Both the position numbers and the translations under genes were made by a program. From Planctomycetaceae bacterium (GTDB taxonomy: Bacteria > Planctomycetota > Planctomycetia > Planctomycetales > Planctomycetaceae), in the NCBI GenBank assembly GCA_020426325.1, contig JAGQQG010000006.1:34097-98096 (forward strand): a stretch of 64,000 nt of DNA, in the 5' to 3' direction. Below the pieces are notes generated by a model. That model worked only from the letters and a program-made list of their open reading frames with translations, ran no database searches and had not been told where the DNA came from. This document shows, one piece after another, positions 10,770 through 18,170 of this stretch (its first letter is position 1; every line of letters begins with the position of its first letter).

Positions 10770-11351
10770 ATGCACAACAGCTGGATTCTCGCTGGAGTGA
10801 CGCTGGGAGCCTTCTTGCTGTTTGCTGCGGGAGGCTGGTGGGTCGCCAGGCGGATGAAGGACCGACGGCAGCGACGGACGACGCATCTCAAAGTCGGCTT
10901 CCTGGTCGTGATGGGAGTCTCGCTCGCCGCGTTCGCCTTCTGGATCGACAGCCAACAACGCCGTACGACGCTTTACGAAGTCATCCTCGATGGCACATCA
11001 GCCAAAGACGCAATCTTGCAAGTCGAGTTCAACGTCGAGCACGCCAACGTCGAACACGACCTGCTCATCGGCCCGATGTTCCGCCCCCCCACACTGGAAC
11101 GAGCCGACTACGAAGTTCGCCTTGCGGTCACACTCGCACAAGCAGACGGCACGGTCATACTTTCCGACGAGTACACCTTCCAACCTCGCACTCAAGACAC
11201 CTCCTGGCAAGCCGAATACCTGCACTTCACCCCACAAACAACCGGCCAACACATCCTGACACTGAACCTGCTCACCCCCAACATCCCCGCCGTCCACGTA
11301 CGTGTCGCTGACCCCCTCAAAACAGATGGACAGCGGGCACCCGGATACTGA
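10770..11351 (+). CDS. Two-TM membrane protein of unknown function
   Basis: The ATG follows CGAGGA at 10755-10760. The 193-residue product has hydrophobic helices at about 4-24 (WILAGVTLGAFLLFAAGGWWV) and 39-56, separated by a very basic loop (RRMKDRRQRRTTHLK). The remaining about 130 residues are strand-rich and predicted outside, with segments such as YEVRLAVTLAQADGTVILSD and HILTLNLLTPN that resemble an Ig-like or CARDB-like sandwich. I do not recognise the family. The Rhs remnant begins shortly after its stop. Confidence 0.65.
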   Translation: MHNSWILAGVTLGAFLLFAAGGWWVARRMKDRRQRRTTHLKVGFLVVMGVSLAAFAFWIDSQQRRTTLYEVILDGTSAKDAILQVEFNVEHANVEHDLLIGPMFRPPTLERADYEVRLAVTLAQADGTVILSDEYTFQPRTQDTSWQAEYLHFTPQTTGQHILTLNLLTPNIPAVHVRVADPLKTDGQRAPGY

Positions 11352-11412
11352 GTCGTGAGCGGCAATCGTTGTCGCGTGCCACGGGTGTGCAAGCCACCCG
11401 ATACACCCGGCC

Positions 11413-11465
11413 CTGACGACCTACGCCTACAACGCGGACCAGCTCCGTGTCAGCCGTGAGGACAG
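11413..11465 (+). repeat. Left copy of 53-bp Rhs direct repeat
   Basis: It encodes LTTYAYNADQLRVSRED and is repeated at 13921-13973 with two differences in 53 bases, both silent. Recognisable Rhs core sequence begins exactly here; upstream of it the frame shows no Rhs similarity, so the repeat marks the left breakpoint. Confidence 0.9.
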
Positions 11466-11502
11466 CGTCGAGACCCGCAAGTACGTCTACGACGGCACCA
11501 AC

Positions 11503-13224
11503 GTGCTGCTGGAGACGGCCGATGCGGTGACCGACGCGGTCTACACGCTCAACCCGCAGGCGTACGGTCACGTCCTCAGTCAGCACCGGGATGAGACGTC
11601 GTTCTACCACTACGACGGCGTGCAGGACACCCGCAGCCTCACCGACTCGACGGAAACGGAGACCGACAGCTACACCTTCGACCCCTGGGGCCGGGAGACC
11701 TCCTCGACCGGCACGACGGACAATCCGTTCACGTACAAGGGGCAGGCCGGCTACTACAAGGACACGGCTCTGGACCCCAGCGAAGCGGCCTACATCCTGC
11801 ACCACCGCATCCTGGACGCGGTGGGCCGCTTCACCAGCCCCGACCCGGCCGAAGACGACCTCAACCTGTACCGCTACGTGAGGAACAACCCGCTGAATGA
11901 GGTCGATCCCAGTGGGTTGCAGGAGACGAGAAAGTACCGCTTGGTTCGCAGCGATGGCTCGATTGAAGTTCGTGAGATGTCACCATCCGTCGCGGAGAAT
12001 CTTGCCAGGGGTGATCTGTACCTCAGTGTTGAACCAGTTGACGGAGGGGCGCCGGGACATCTACCGGGTCCGCTTGTCGCACCAGGAGAACTTGCGCCGT
12101 ATCTTGGGAACCCTCGTGCTGCCGAAGATGCCGAACAACAACGAAGAGACGCAGCTGCTCCAAAGCCATTCGCTCTTCGAAGGGCTCCCAATCGCCCACG
12201 GACCGATTCGGCCTTAGCCCCCAGCTTGAACAACATTTTGGCACAGGGAGACCTTTCAATCTCAATGACACTTCGCACGCGTGCGGCTACCCAAACGCCC
12301 AGTGAACGGGCACGTAGTATCCGTGAACTCCAAGGTGAGAACGAGGGTCTGGAATCATTGGACGTGACGCTGGGGCGAACAGAAGGTGCGTTGCGAGTCG
12401 CCCTGGGAACACTTGAAGTTGGTGGGGCAATCGTCGGTGCGATCGTAGCTGCACCGGTAACTGCTGCTGGAGCAATCGTGTTCTACACATTCACAGCAAT
12501 TGAGGGCTTGCGTGGATTGGACAACGCGCAGGCGGGTGTTCAGGATGTGGTTGATCCCAGCGTTCGACATCGAACGTTGTTGAATTCAACAATTGCTGAG
12601 GAAACTGGCGATCAGGCATTGGCCAACAGGATCGAGACAGGGGTCGACATCACGTTGGTGATCGTGAATCTTGGTCATGCACTGTACAGCCTCAGGGTTC
12701 CGAGTGGGAACGGGTTCACCGAGGTAGCCACCGGCTCTGCCGACGAAATCGCCGAAGCCAGTTCCGCAGAGTTGCGGGCTGCATCTCGATCCACGGCCCT
12801 TGACGACGCTACCGAAGCTAGTCAAGCTGCACGTGGAGCGACCAGGGTATCGGAAGACGTTGCCCCAGAAGGAGGCGGACCAGAATGGAAAAGCAGAAGG
12901 ACCTTCCAAGATGGCGACTCGGGCCTTAAGGATCATGCACGGCGACATTCAGATTTGTCACCCGAAGAATACCTTGCAAAAGGCAAACTCAATGTTACAC
13001 AAGGCAGGCGACTAAAAGGCGGCGGTAAGTACCCAGACGTGAGCTACTGGATTCGCAAGACGGGGGATGATCAGTTTAGTATGACAATCGTCGACAAGAA
13101 CGGAAAAATTATATCCATCGACACATGGCAGCACGGCTCGACACCAATGACTAAGGCAGACATTATAAAAGGACTTGAAAAAAGCGGAGTAGCTCCGCCT
13201 ATGGGCTTTTGGGAGCGTCTGTGA
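11503..13224 (+). CDS. 5'-truncated Rhs-repeat protein with C-terminal toxin tip
   Basis: The frame is open from 11359, but Rhs similarity starts at 11413; 11503 (GTG) is only the first possible start. Residues 1-140 are the end of an Rhs core: YD repeats (YHYDGVQDTRSLTD), the DPWGRE motif and the RHS-associated signature GRFTSPDP...NLYRYVRNNPLNEVDPSG. The variable tip follows. A hydrophobic helical segment near residues 290-330 may be a membrane-entry module. The last about 110 residues (LKDHARRHSDLSPEEYL ... IVDKNGKIISIDTW) resemble BECR-fold RNase toxins, which is inference. The tip DNA is richer in A/T than the core. There is no N-terminal core or secretion part, so it is probably an orphan tip. 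Confidence 0.7.
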   Translation: MLLETADAVTDAVYTLNPQAYGHVLSQHRDETSFYHYDGVQDTRSLTDSTETETDSYTFDPWGRETSSTGTTDNPFTYKGQAGYYKDTALDPSEAAYILHHRILDAVGRFTSPDPAEDDLNLYRYVRNNPLNEVDPSGLQETRKYRLVRSDGSIEVREMSPSVAENLARGDLYLSVEPVDGGAPGHLPGPLVAPGELAPYLGNPRAAEDAEQQRRDAAAPKPFALRRAPNRPRTDSALAPSLNNILAQGDLSISMTLRTRAATQTPSERARSIRELQGENEGLESLDVTLGRTEGALRVALGTLEVGGAIVGAIVAAPVTAAGAIVFYTFTAIEGLRGLDNAQAGVQDVVDPSVRHRTLLNSTIAEETGDQALANRIETGVDITLVIVNLGHALYSLRVPSGNGFTEVATGSADEIAEASSAELRAASRSTALDDATEASQAARGATRVSEDVAPEGGGPEWKSRRTFQDGDSGLKDHARRHSDLSPEEYLAKGKLNVTQGRRLKGGGKYPDVSYWIRKTGDDQFSMTIVDKNGKIISIDTWQHGSTPMTKADIIKGLEKSGVAPPMGFWERL

Positions 13225-13529
13225 TGTCAAAAGGTAGAATGACGGATCTTGCCAATGCACTAGAGGCAGATGGATGGATACTCCTGAATCCCAAATCCAT
13301 CTTTGACGTTGAAAATGAAGTTGTTCATTGGATCATCGAAGGTGGAAATACTCGGACTATGTTGCACTTAGATTTTCACATCTTTGGCGAACTGGGAGAA
13401 AGAAGTGATTCGCTTGTAGACATTCTCTACTGCGTTGTACGAGGTACTGCAATTAAGCTCTACTTCGAGAAGAGAGAGTCACAAAAATGGAAGCAGTCAT
13501 TGTCCGAATTCGTTGCATCACTGAAGTAG
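13224..13529 (+). CDS. Candidate immunity protein for the Rhs toxin tip
   Basis: The ATG overlaps the stop of the Rhs gene by one base (TGATG), implying translational coupling. The 101-residue product (MSKGRMTDLANALEADGWIL...) is soluble, mixed alpha/beta, acidic in the middle and has no signal peptide, as expected for a cytoplasmic immunity protein. A second in-frame ATG at 13239 is possible. No named family was recognised. Position immediately after a toxin tip and low G+C like the tip are the main evidence for the role. Confidence 0.6.
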   Translation: MSKGRMTDLANALEADGWILLNPKSIFDVENEVVHWIIEGGNTRTMLHLDFHIFGELGERSDSLVDILYCVVRGTAIKLYFEKRESQKWKQSLSEFVASLK

Positions 13530-13976
13530 GAGTATACCAGCCGGACGCCAGTGCTGACGCAGTTCCTGCTGGGGGATACGCTGAGTTGGGCGCGGATGAC
13601 CGGGCCGCAGTGGGAGTCGCTGAGCGTGGACGACTGGGACACGCTGCCGGTCGATTCTGCCATGCAGGTGGATGTCCAGATGGCCTTTGACGCGGCCGGC
13701 AACCGGCTCACGCGTGACGAGGACGGCGGCACGCTCACCACCTACACCTACGATACGGCCAAACCGGCTGACGGTCGCGGAGGACGGCAGCGGCCTAACC
13801 ACGTACACCTACGATGCCAACGGCAATCAGCTGACGATCGAGGAGCCCTCCAGCGACGTCACCACCTACGCCTGGGACTACGAGAACCAGATGGTCGAGG
13901 TCGAGGACCCGTCGAATGAGCTGACGACCTACGCCTATAACGCGGACCAGCTCCGCGTCAGCCGTGAGGACAGGGA
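13530..13976 (+). pseudogene. Rhs core fragment with a frameshift
   Basis: The fragment starts right after the immunity gene stop. One frame reads EYTSRTPVLTQFLLGD ... FDAAGNRLTRDEDGGTLTTYTYDTA and then fails; the next frame continues NRLTVAEDGSGLTTYTYDANGNQLT ... LTTYAYNADQLRVSRED. The two join cleanly if one A is removed from the AAA at 13761-13763, so a single-base insertion has broken the gene. YDANGNQLT-type repeats identify it as Rhs core. The fragment ends soon after the right 53-bp repeat and would continue naturally into the sequence at 11413. Confidence 0.8.
13921..13973 (+). repeat. Right copy of 53-bp Rhs direct repeat
   Basis: It is in direct orientation, 51 of 53 bases identical to 11413-11465. 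Beyond 13973 the Rhs similarity stops. See the pseudogene and the toxin-tip entries. Confidence 0.9.
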
Positions 13977-14053
13977 GTCGGGCCACCACTCGGCGGGTAA
14001 CAGTGCTTATGGGTTTCTCTCGATGACTGCGAAACGGCAAGCCTTGTCAGTCA

Positions 14054-14866
14054 TCACTCTGGTGGCGTGAACTCGAATCTGTCGCACTGGCGGAAGAATT
14101 CGAGGGGGTTTTCGTAGACGATCTTGCGGATCTTGGCCTCTGTGTGGCCGCGGTGGCGCATTTCCTGGATGAAGTCGGGGACTGCACACGGGTTGGACGG
14201 GCCCCAGTCGCCGGCTGAGTTGACCATGATCTGATCGTCGCCGAAGCGTTCGATGATGTCTGCGGCGCGGGCGGGGGTGCACTTGGTGGTCGGGTAAAGG
14301 GTCATCGCACACCAGAAGCCGCCTTCTTTGGCGACCTTGACCGTGTGCTCCTCAACATGGTCGATTAGCACGCGGTGCGGCGGGATGTCGTCTCGCTCCT
14401 GCAGCATGTCGACGATCATGCGGGTGCCCTTGTACTTGTCGACGAGGTGCGGCGTATGGATCAGCACGAGTTCGTTCGTCTTCGCGGCGAGTTCGAGGTG
14501 CTCGCGGAAGATGGTGCATTCGTTGGGCGTGTTCTTGTTGAGGCCGATCTCGCCGATGCCGAGTACGCCCGGTTTGTTCAGGAACTCCGGGATCATCTCG
14601 ATTACACCGCGAGAGAGTTCGACGTTTTCCGCTTCCTTGGCGTTGATGCACAGCCACGTGTAATGCTGAACGCCGCTCCATCCGGCCCGCTTCGGCTCGA
14701 ACTCGGTCAGTTGTCGGAAGTAGTCGCGGAAGCCATCGACCGAGCCACGATCAAACCCGGCCCAGAACGCAGGCTCGCTGACGGCCACACAGCCCATCCG
14801 CCGCATGCGTTCGTAATCGTCAGTGACACGGGAAACCATGTGAACGTGTGGATCGATGAAGTACAT
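14054..14866 (-). CDS. TatD-family metal-dependent hydrolase
   Basis: The start at 14866 gives MYFIDPHVHM, placing the metal-binding HxH near the N-terminus as in TatD/amidohydrolase TIM barrels; an extension to 14917 would be encoded by a dispersed palindrome and is rejected. Further ligands are the glutamate of GIGEIGLNKN, the histidine of LVLIHTPH, the histidine in VLIDHVEE and the aspartate of NSAGDWGPSN. The 270-residue length fits. The TDDYERM and AVSEPAFWAG segments resemble the subgroup found in ebo-type gene clusters, but none of the other ebo genes is next to it here. The substrate is unknown. Confidence 0.8.
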   Translation of the reverse strand: MYFIDPHVHMVSRVTDDYERMRRMGCVAVSEPAFWAGFDRGSVDGFRDYFRQLTEFEPKRAGWSGVQHYTWLCINAKEAENVELSRGVIEMIPEFLNKPGVLGIGEIGLNKNTPNECTIFREHLELAAKTNELVLIHTPHLVDKYKGTRMIVDMLQERDDIPPHRVLIDHVEEHTVKVAKEGGFWCAMTLYPTTKCTPARAADIIERFGDDQIMVNSAGDWGPSNPCAVPDFIQEMRHRGHTEAKIRKIVYENPLEFFRQCDRFEFTPPE

Positions 14867-14912
14867 GGTGGGGAGTTGATTGGATGATTTGTTGATTAGA
14901 TGATTCGGGAAG

Positions 14913-14934
14913 CCCATGGGCTACGCCCCGTGGG
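14913..14934. repeat. Dispersed palindrome, copy 1
   Basis: Arms CCCATGGG and CCCGTGGG enclose CTACGC. A near-identical copy lies at 26039-26060. Both sit between two minus-strand genes, just upstream of the downstream gene's start, as expected for REP-like elements. Confidence 0.7.
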
Positions 14935-14956
14935 TCCACTTTCATGATTCTACACG

Positions 14957-15730
14957 CTATTCGGTCGGATTCGCAGTGCTTCTGCGGTCGAGGGCTCGGG
15001 GGGAGCCGGGGTAGGACTTGAGTTGGAAGCCGTTTCGCCAGTGCCAGAGGGTGCTGGATTCGTTGCCGAGCAGGAACGTGCTGGCGAGTTCGGTGTAGCC
15101 GAGATCGAGGAGGGCATTGACGGCGTGATCGAGCAGGAGGCTGCCGATGCCGTGGCGGGCGTTCCAGTGGTCGGTGAAGATCCAGGTGAGGTGGGGACGT
15201 CCCCAACCGGCTGCGAGGGCGTTGTCGGGCGCGTGCTCTTTCCATGTCGGGTCGTCAAAGCGTTCGAGGTCGCCATCCTGCATGAGTGTGATCAGGATTG
15301 CCCCGAGCAAACGTTCGCCTTCATCCGTGTCACAGCGTGCGACGAAGCAGGCATCTTTGATGAGTGGTCCATCGCCTCCCTTGCGGACGTGCTCCAGACA
15401 CTGAGTGGCAGCCGTCAAACGATCTTCGACCGAAATGAGAGAGAAAGGCACGACTCGATGGAAGGCCCAGGCAAACAACGACGGGAATTCCTCCCAGTCG
15501 TCTTCATCCAGCTTTCGCACGCTGATCTCTTCGCGACCGAATCCCTCGACGGTTGAAGCGGGGGTTCTCTTTTCGAGAGCGAGGAGCGCGTGGTAGGTCC
15601 TCGGGCGTGCTGTGAGCCAGGCTTCGCCTTCGATGTACTCGTACTTGTAGGCGGGATTTCGTGGGAGCTGATCAAACTGCTCGATCGTCAGCGGCAGTTT
15701 GATGAAGGGATACCACTTTTCAGTTGTCAC
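14957..15730 (-). CDS. GNAT-family acetyltransferase
   Basis: A GTG start overlaps the stop of the upstream 81-residue gene by four bases (GTGA), so the two are probably translated together. The 257-residue product has an N-terminal extension of about 60 residues and then a GNAT fold: ISVRKLDEDDWEEFPSLFAWAF as strand 1/helix 1, GAILITLMQDGD, HLTWIFTDHWNARHGIGSLLLDHAVNALLDLGY (acetyl-CoA loop H/R-x-x-G-I-G) and the closing FLLGNESSTLWHWRNGFQL. The acyl acceptor cannot be predicted. Confidence 0.8.
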   Translation of the reverse strand: MTTEKWYPFIKLPLTIEQFDQLPRNPAYKYEYIEGEAWLTARPRTYHALLALEKRTPASTVEGFGREEISVRKLDEDDWEEFPSLFAWAFHRVVPFSLISVEDRLTAATQCLEHVRKGGDGPLIKDACFVARCDTDEGERLLGAILITLMQDGDLERFDDPTWKEHAPDNALAAGWGRPHLTWIFTDHWNARHGIGSLLLDHAVNALLDLGYTELASTFLLGNESSTLWHWRNGFQLKSYPGSPRALDRRSTANPTE

Positions 15731-15972
15731 TGGTTCCAGCCCGCCTGGTACTCATCACTGAAGAGCATCTGCATACGCTCAGCCCGGTCGGTCCCCTCGG
15801 TTCGCAGGATGTCGATGCCCTGCCTCAGCAATTCCAAACGGTTATCCTCACGGACAGCCTCAAAACCGTCCGACCTCTCAATGCGATCCAAGGCGGCTGC
15901 AAGATTCAGAATCTCGCAACGAAGTTCGAGAAAGTGCCGATCAAGGATCGAGTCTGCTGTCTTGGTGGCCAT
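15727..15972 (-). CDS. Small helical protein of unknown function
   Basis: This 81-residue, charged, all-helical protein (ILDRHFLELRCEILNLAAALDRIER...) overlaps the following acetyltransferase by four bases. It has no signal peptide or cysteine motif. The tight overlap and helical periodicity support a real gene. No family was recognised; a partner of the GNAT is a possibility from position only. Confidence 0.6.
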   Translation of the reverse strand: MATKTADSILDRHFLELRCEILNLAAALDRIERSDGFEAVREDNRLELLRQGIDILRTEGTDRAERMQMLFSDEYQAGWNQ

Positions 15973-16137
15973 GTGTCTGATCTACGAGTGTTGATGCAAT
16001 AGGCATTCTGGACAAGTCTTGATTCTACACGAAGATTTGAGTGATTGCAGAGAGAAACAGCCGTCCTGCTTGTCGCCTCCGTGGACAGACCAAGAAAGAC
16101 ATTGACCTGTTGATGGAGGGAGCCGTAGCATTGGGTC

Positions 16138-16542
16138 ATGCTCGCCAATGGGACACGAATTGCGATTATGCTCGTGCTCGCCACAGCTGTTGTTGTGGCG
16201 CCGATGGCCAGTGTGAACGCGCAATCACTCACACAGCTGAAATTGAGTCTTCAGGACAGAAGCGGGTGTATTTGCTGTGGTTCCTGTTCTGCAGCTTCCG
16301 GCGAGGCTGTACGCAGTTGCTGCGCAACGCATGATCGTCCCTCTACGAAAGACGGTTCAAACCCCTGTGAGAATGACTGCAGCCATTGCCCGCTATGCAA
16401 TCCCCCGAGTCCACTGTTCGTATTTCTCGACACGAACCTCGTGAAGTTGTCGCCACCGATGATCAGTGGTTCGACCCCAGAGTTCAACGACCGGTTCGAC
16501 TCGAACATTGACGAGCCGTTGTTGCCGCCTCCCATCGTGTGA
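16138..16542 (+). CDS. Secreted Cys-rich protein
   Basis: The 134-residue product has a signal peptide (IAIMLVLATAVVVAPMASVNA, cleavage before Q). Residues 40-85 contain ten cysteines in clusters: CICCGSC, SCC, C...DCSHCPLC. The tail is low complexity. Cysteine clusters of CxCCxxC and CxxCxxC type suggest metal binding or disulfide cross-linking outside the cytoplasm. A second Cys-rich secreted gene lies 91 bases downstream on the same strand, followed by a terminator, so the pair is probably one transcript. The ribosome binding site is poor and 16168 is an alternative start. Confidence 0.6.
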   Translation: MLANGTRIAIMLVLATAVVVAPMASVNAQSLTQLKLSLQDRSGCICCGSCSAASGEAVRSCCATHDRPSTKDGSNPCENDCSHCPLCNPPSPLFVFLDTNLVKLSPPMISGSTPEFNDRFDSNIDEPLLPPPIV

Positions 16543-16633
16543 GCTTGCTGCTCAATCGAGGGACGCGCTGTTTGATTCCGTGTGGAGTCAGCGTGTTTTC
16601 TCGTTCGCTCACATTTTTCATGGGAGAATTACC

Positions 16634-16864
16634 ATGACACGTCGATTCCTGTTTGCGGGATTGCTTGCAGTCCCGCTGGCCCTGCTGGGCATGACTACTT
16701 TCTCAACGGCTTCTGGCAATGCATCGGCTGCTGCCTGTGCGTGTGCTGGAGGTTGCAACGGTTGCGAGTTGTGCGATTGCACCTCTTGCGATGACTGCGT
16801 GTGCTGCGACTATGGCAACGCGGCCTGCTGTCAGACCGGTGCAGGTTGCTGCCCTATTGAGTAA
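16634..16864 (+). CDS. Small secreted protein with 14 cysteines
   Basis: The ATG follows GGGAG at 16622-16626. The 76-residue product starts with a signal peptide (MTRRFLFAGLLAVPLALLGM...) ending near ASA. The mature part of about 43 residues contains 14 cysteines (CACAGGCNGCELCDC, CDDCVCC, CC...CC), with acidic residues between them, like a metallothionein but exported. A rho-independent terminator follows 22 bases after the stop. A metal-binding role is inference from composition. Confidence 0.7.
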   Translation: MTRRFLFAGLLAVPLALLGMTTFSTASGNASAAACACAGGCNGCELCDCTSCDDCVCCDYGNAACCQTGAGCCPIE

Positions 16865-16885
16865 GCCGAACTGTTGAAGTTCGAG

Positions 16886-16917
16886 GCCCCCGATGTCATC
16901 TGACGTCGGGGGCTTTT
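16886..16917 (+). terminator. Rho-independent terminator
   Basis: GCCCCCGATGTCA pairs with TGACGTCGGGGGC (13 bp, one G-T wobble) around a 2-base loop and is followed by TTTT. It ends the Cys-rich gene pair. Confidence 0.85.
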
Positions 16918-16946
16918 CCGCATTCAATCTGGCGAGCGGTTGAGCA

Positions 16947-17813
16947 TCACTTTGTCTTCGCCATCACACAACGGAAGCCGACAGCGTCGTCCCGGGCATC
17001 GATCGAGAATGGCTGTCTCGCTGCCGAGCGTAACCGGGGATACTTGTCCTTCCATGAGCCGCCTCGAATCACGATTTGACTGTCCTTGTCTTCAGAGAAC
17101 CGAGGACGACTATCGGACGGGGCACCTTCGTAAGCCTGCTGCCAGTGGTCTGCAGTGAACTCCCAAAGATACCCGTGCATGTCGTAGAGTCCCCAGGGAT
17201 TTGGCTTGAGGGCGCCGACTGGCGGATCGTTGCCGGCTGCGTTACCCGTGTGCCAGCCGTAGGGGTCGAGCAAGCTCGCGAGCTTCCCTTGGTCAGTCGC
17301 TTCGGTGGCCTTGTCACCAAAAGAATAAGCTGTTGAGGTCCCGGCTCGACAGCAATACTCCCACTCCGCCTCGCTGGGCAGACGGATGCTCTCGTCTGTC
17401 CGAATCAACTCCGCCTCATGAAGCAAGTTGGTGACGCGCTTGCAGAATTCGTTGGCGTCATTCCAGCTCGTCATCTCAGCTGAATTTCGCGGCCCCTTCC
17501 AGCGACTGGGATTCTCTCCCATCACGGCCTCGTAGAGGTTCTGCGGGACTTCGTACCTAGCGATCGCAAATTTCTCTGCGATGGTCACGCGATGCACGGG
17601 TTGTTCCTCGGGCATTGCTGTCGATCCCATCTCGAAGGACGCGGGAAATCCGTCCGACCCAGGAGTGATGGGCACAAACTCATCGACGAAAGTTTTGAAC
17701 AGTGCGGTCCTCGATGTTTGCGGCGGATTGTCATCGGCAAGGGAGACGTGGAGCAGGGATGCGATCGTGAACGCACCGATCAACAACATCGATACCCGTT
17801 GAGGAATGAACAT
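16947..17813 (-). CDS. Secreted formylglycine-enzyme-fold (SUMF1) protein without catalytic cysteines
   Basis: The 288-residue product has a signal peptide (MLLIGAFTIASLLHVSLA, DD) and the FGE/SUMF1 landmarks: FEMGST, PVHRVTIAEKFAIARYEVPQNLYEAV, NPSRWKG, RLPSEAEWEYCCRAGT, NPWGLYDMHGYLWEFTADHW, and the end motif VIRGGSWKD...RSAARQ...VGFRC. True FGEs carry two cysteines after RGGS (GSxxC...YC); here that segment reads GSWKDKYPRLR, so the sulfatase-activating chemistry is missing. It is likely a structural or ligand-binding member. The nearby sulfatases must be matured by another enzyme. Confidence 0.85.
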   Translation of the reverse strand: MFIPQRVSMLLIGAFTIASLLHVSLADDNPPQTSRTALFKTFVDEFVPITPGSDGFPASFEMGSTAMPEEQPVHRVTIAEKFAIARYEVPQNLYEAVMGENPSRWKGPRNSAEMTSWNDANEFCKRVTNLLHEAELIRTDESIRLPSEAEWEYCCRAGTSTAYSFGDKATEATDQGKLASLLDPYGWHTGNAAGNDPPVGALKPNPWGLYDMHGYLWEFTADHWQQAYEGAPSDSRPRFSEDKDSQIVIRGGSWKDKYPRLRSAARQPFSIDARDDAVGFRCVMAKTK

Positions 17814-18022
17814 GGTTGAACTGCCTCATAATGAAGGGTGCAATCCGGGGAAGAGTCCTGAACGATCCATTCCAGGCTGAACATTTTGACGGCCCGAAAT
17901 GAGTTCAACGCCCTCAGCTTCGTCTGAGGACATCACGATCTCAAGTCAGGCAACCCATACTCCTGCCAATTCTGTGCCGTCAGCCCGGCTATCGAGAGCT
18001 GAGAAGTCGTGAAATCCTCGAA

Positions 18023-18052
18023 TTGACGCTCATGGGCCTGTCGCGGTACACT
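18023..18052 (+). promoter_or_regulatory. Possible sigma70-type promoter for the helicase gene
   Basis: TTGACG (18023-18028) and TACACT (18047-18052) are separated by 18 bases in the otherwise gene-free interval 17814-18170, about 120 bases before the helicase start. This is match by eye only. A long 5' leader would be typical of DEAD-box helicase genes. Confidence 0.35.
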
Positions 18053-18170
18053 CAAAGTTCTAACTAAAAATGGGATCGCCCCAAAAACCGCGAAAATCGC
18101 ACTCCGCTGACGGCAGATGGAACTAGGCCGCGCGTTGAGGAAGCGATGTAACTCCATGGGAGAATTACAC

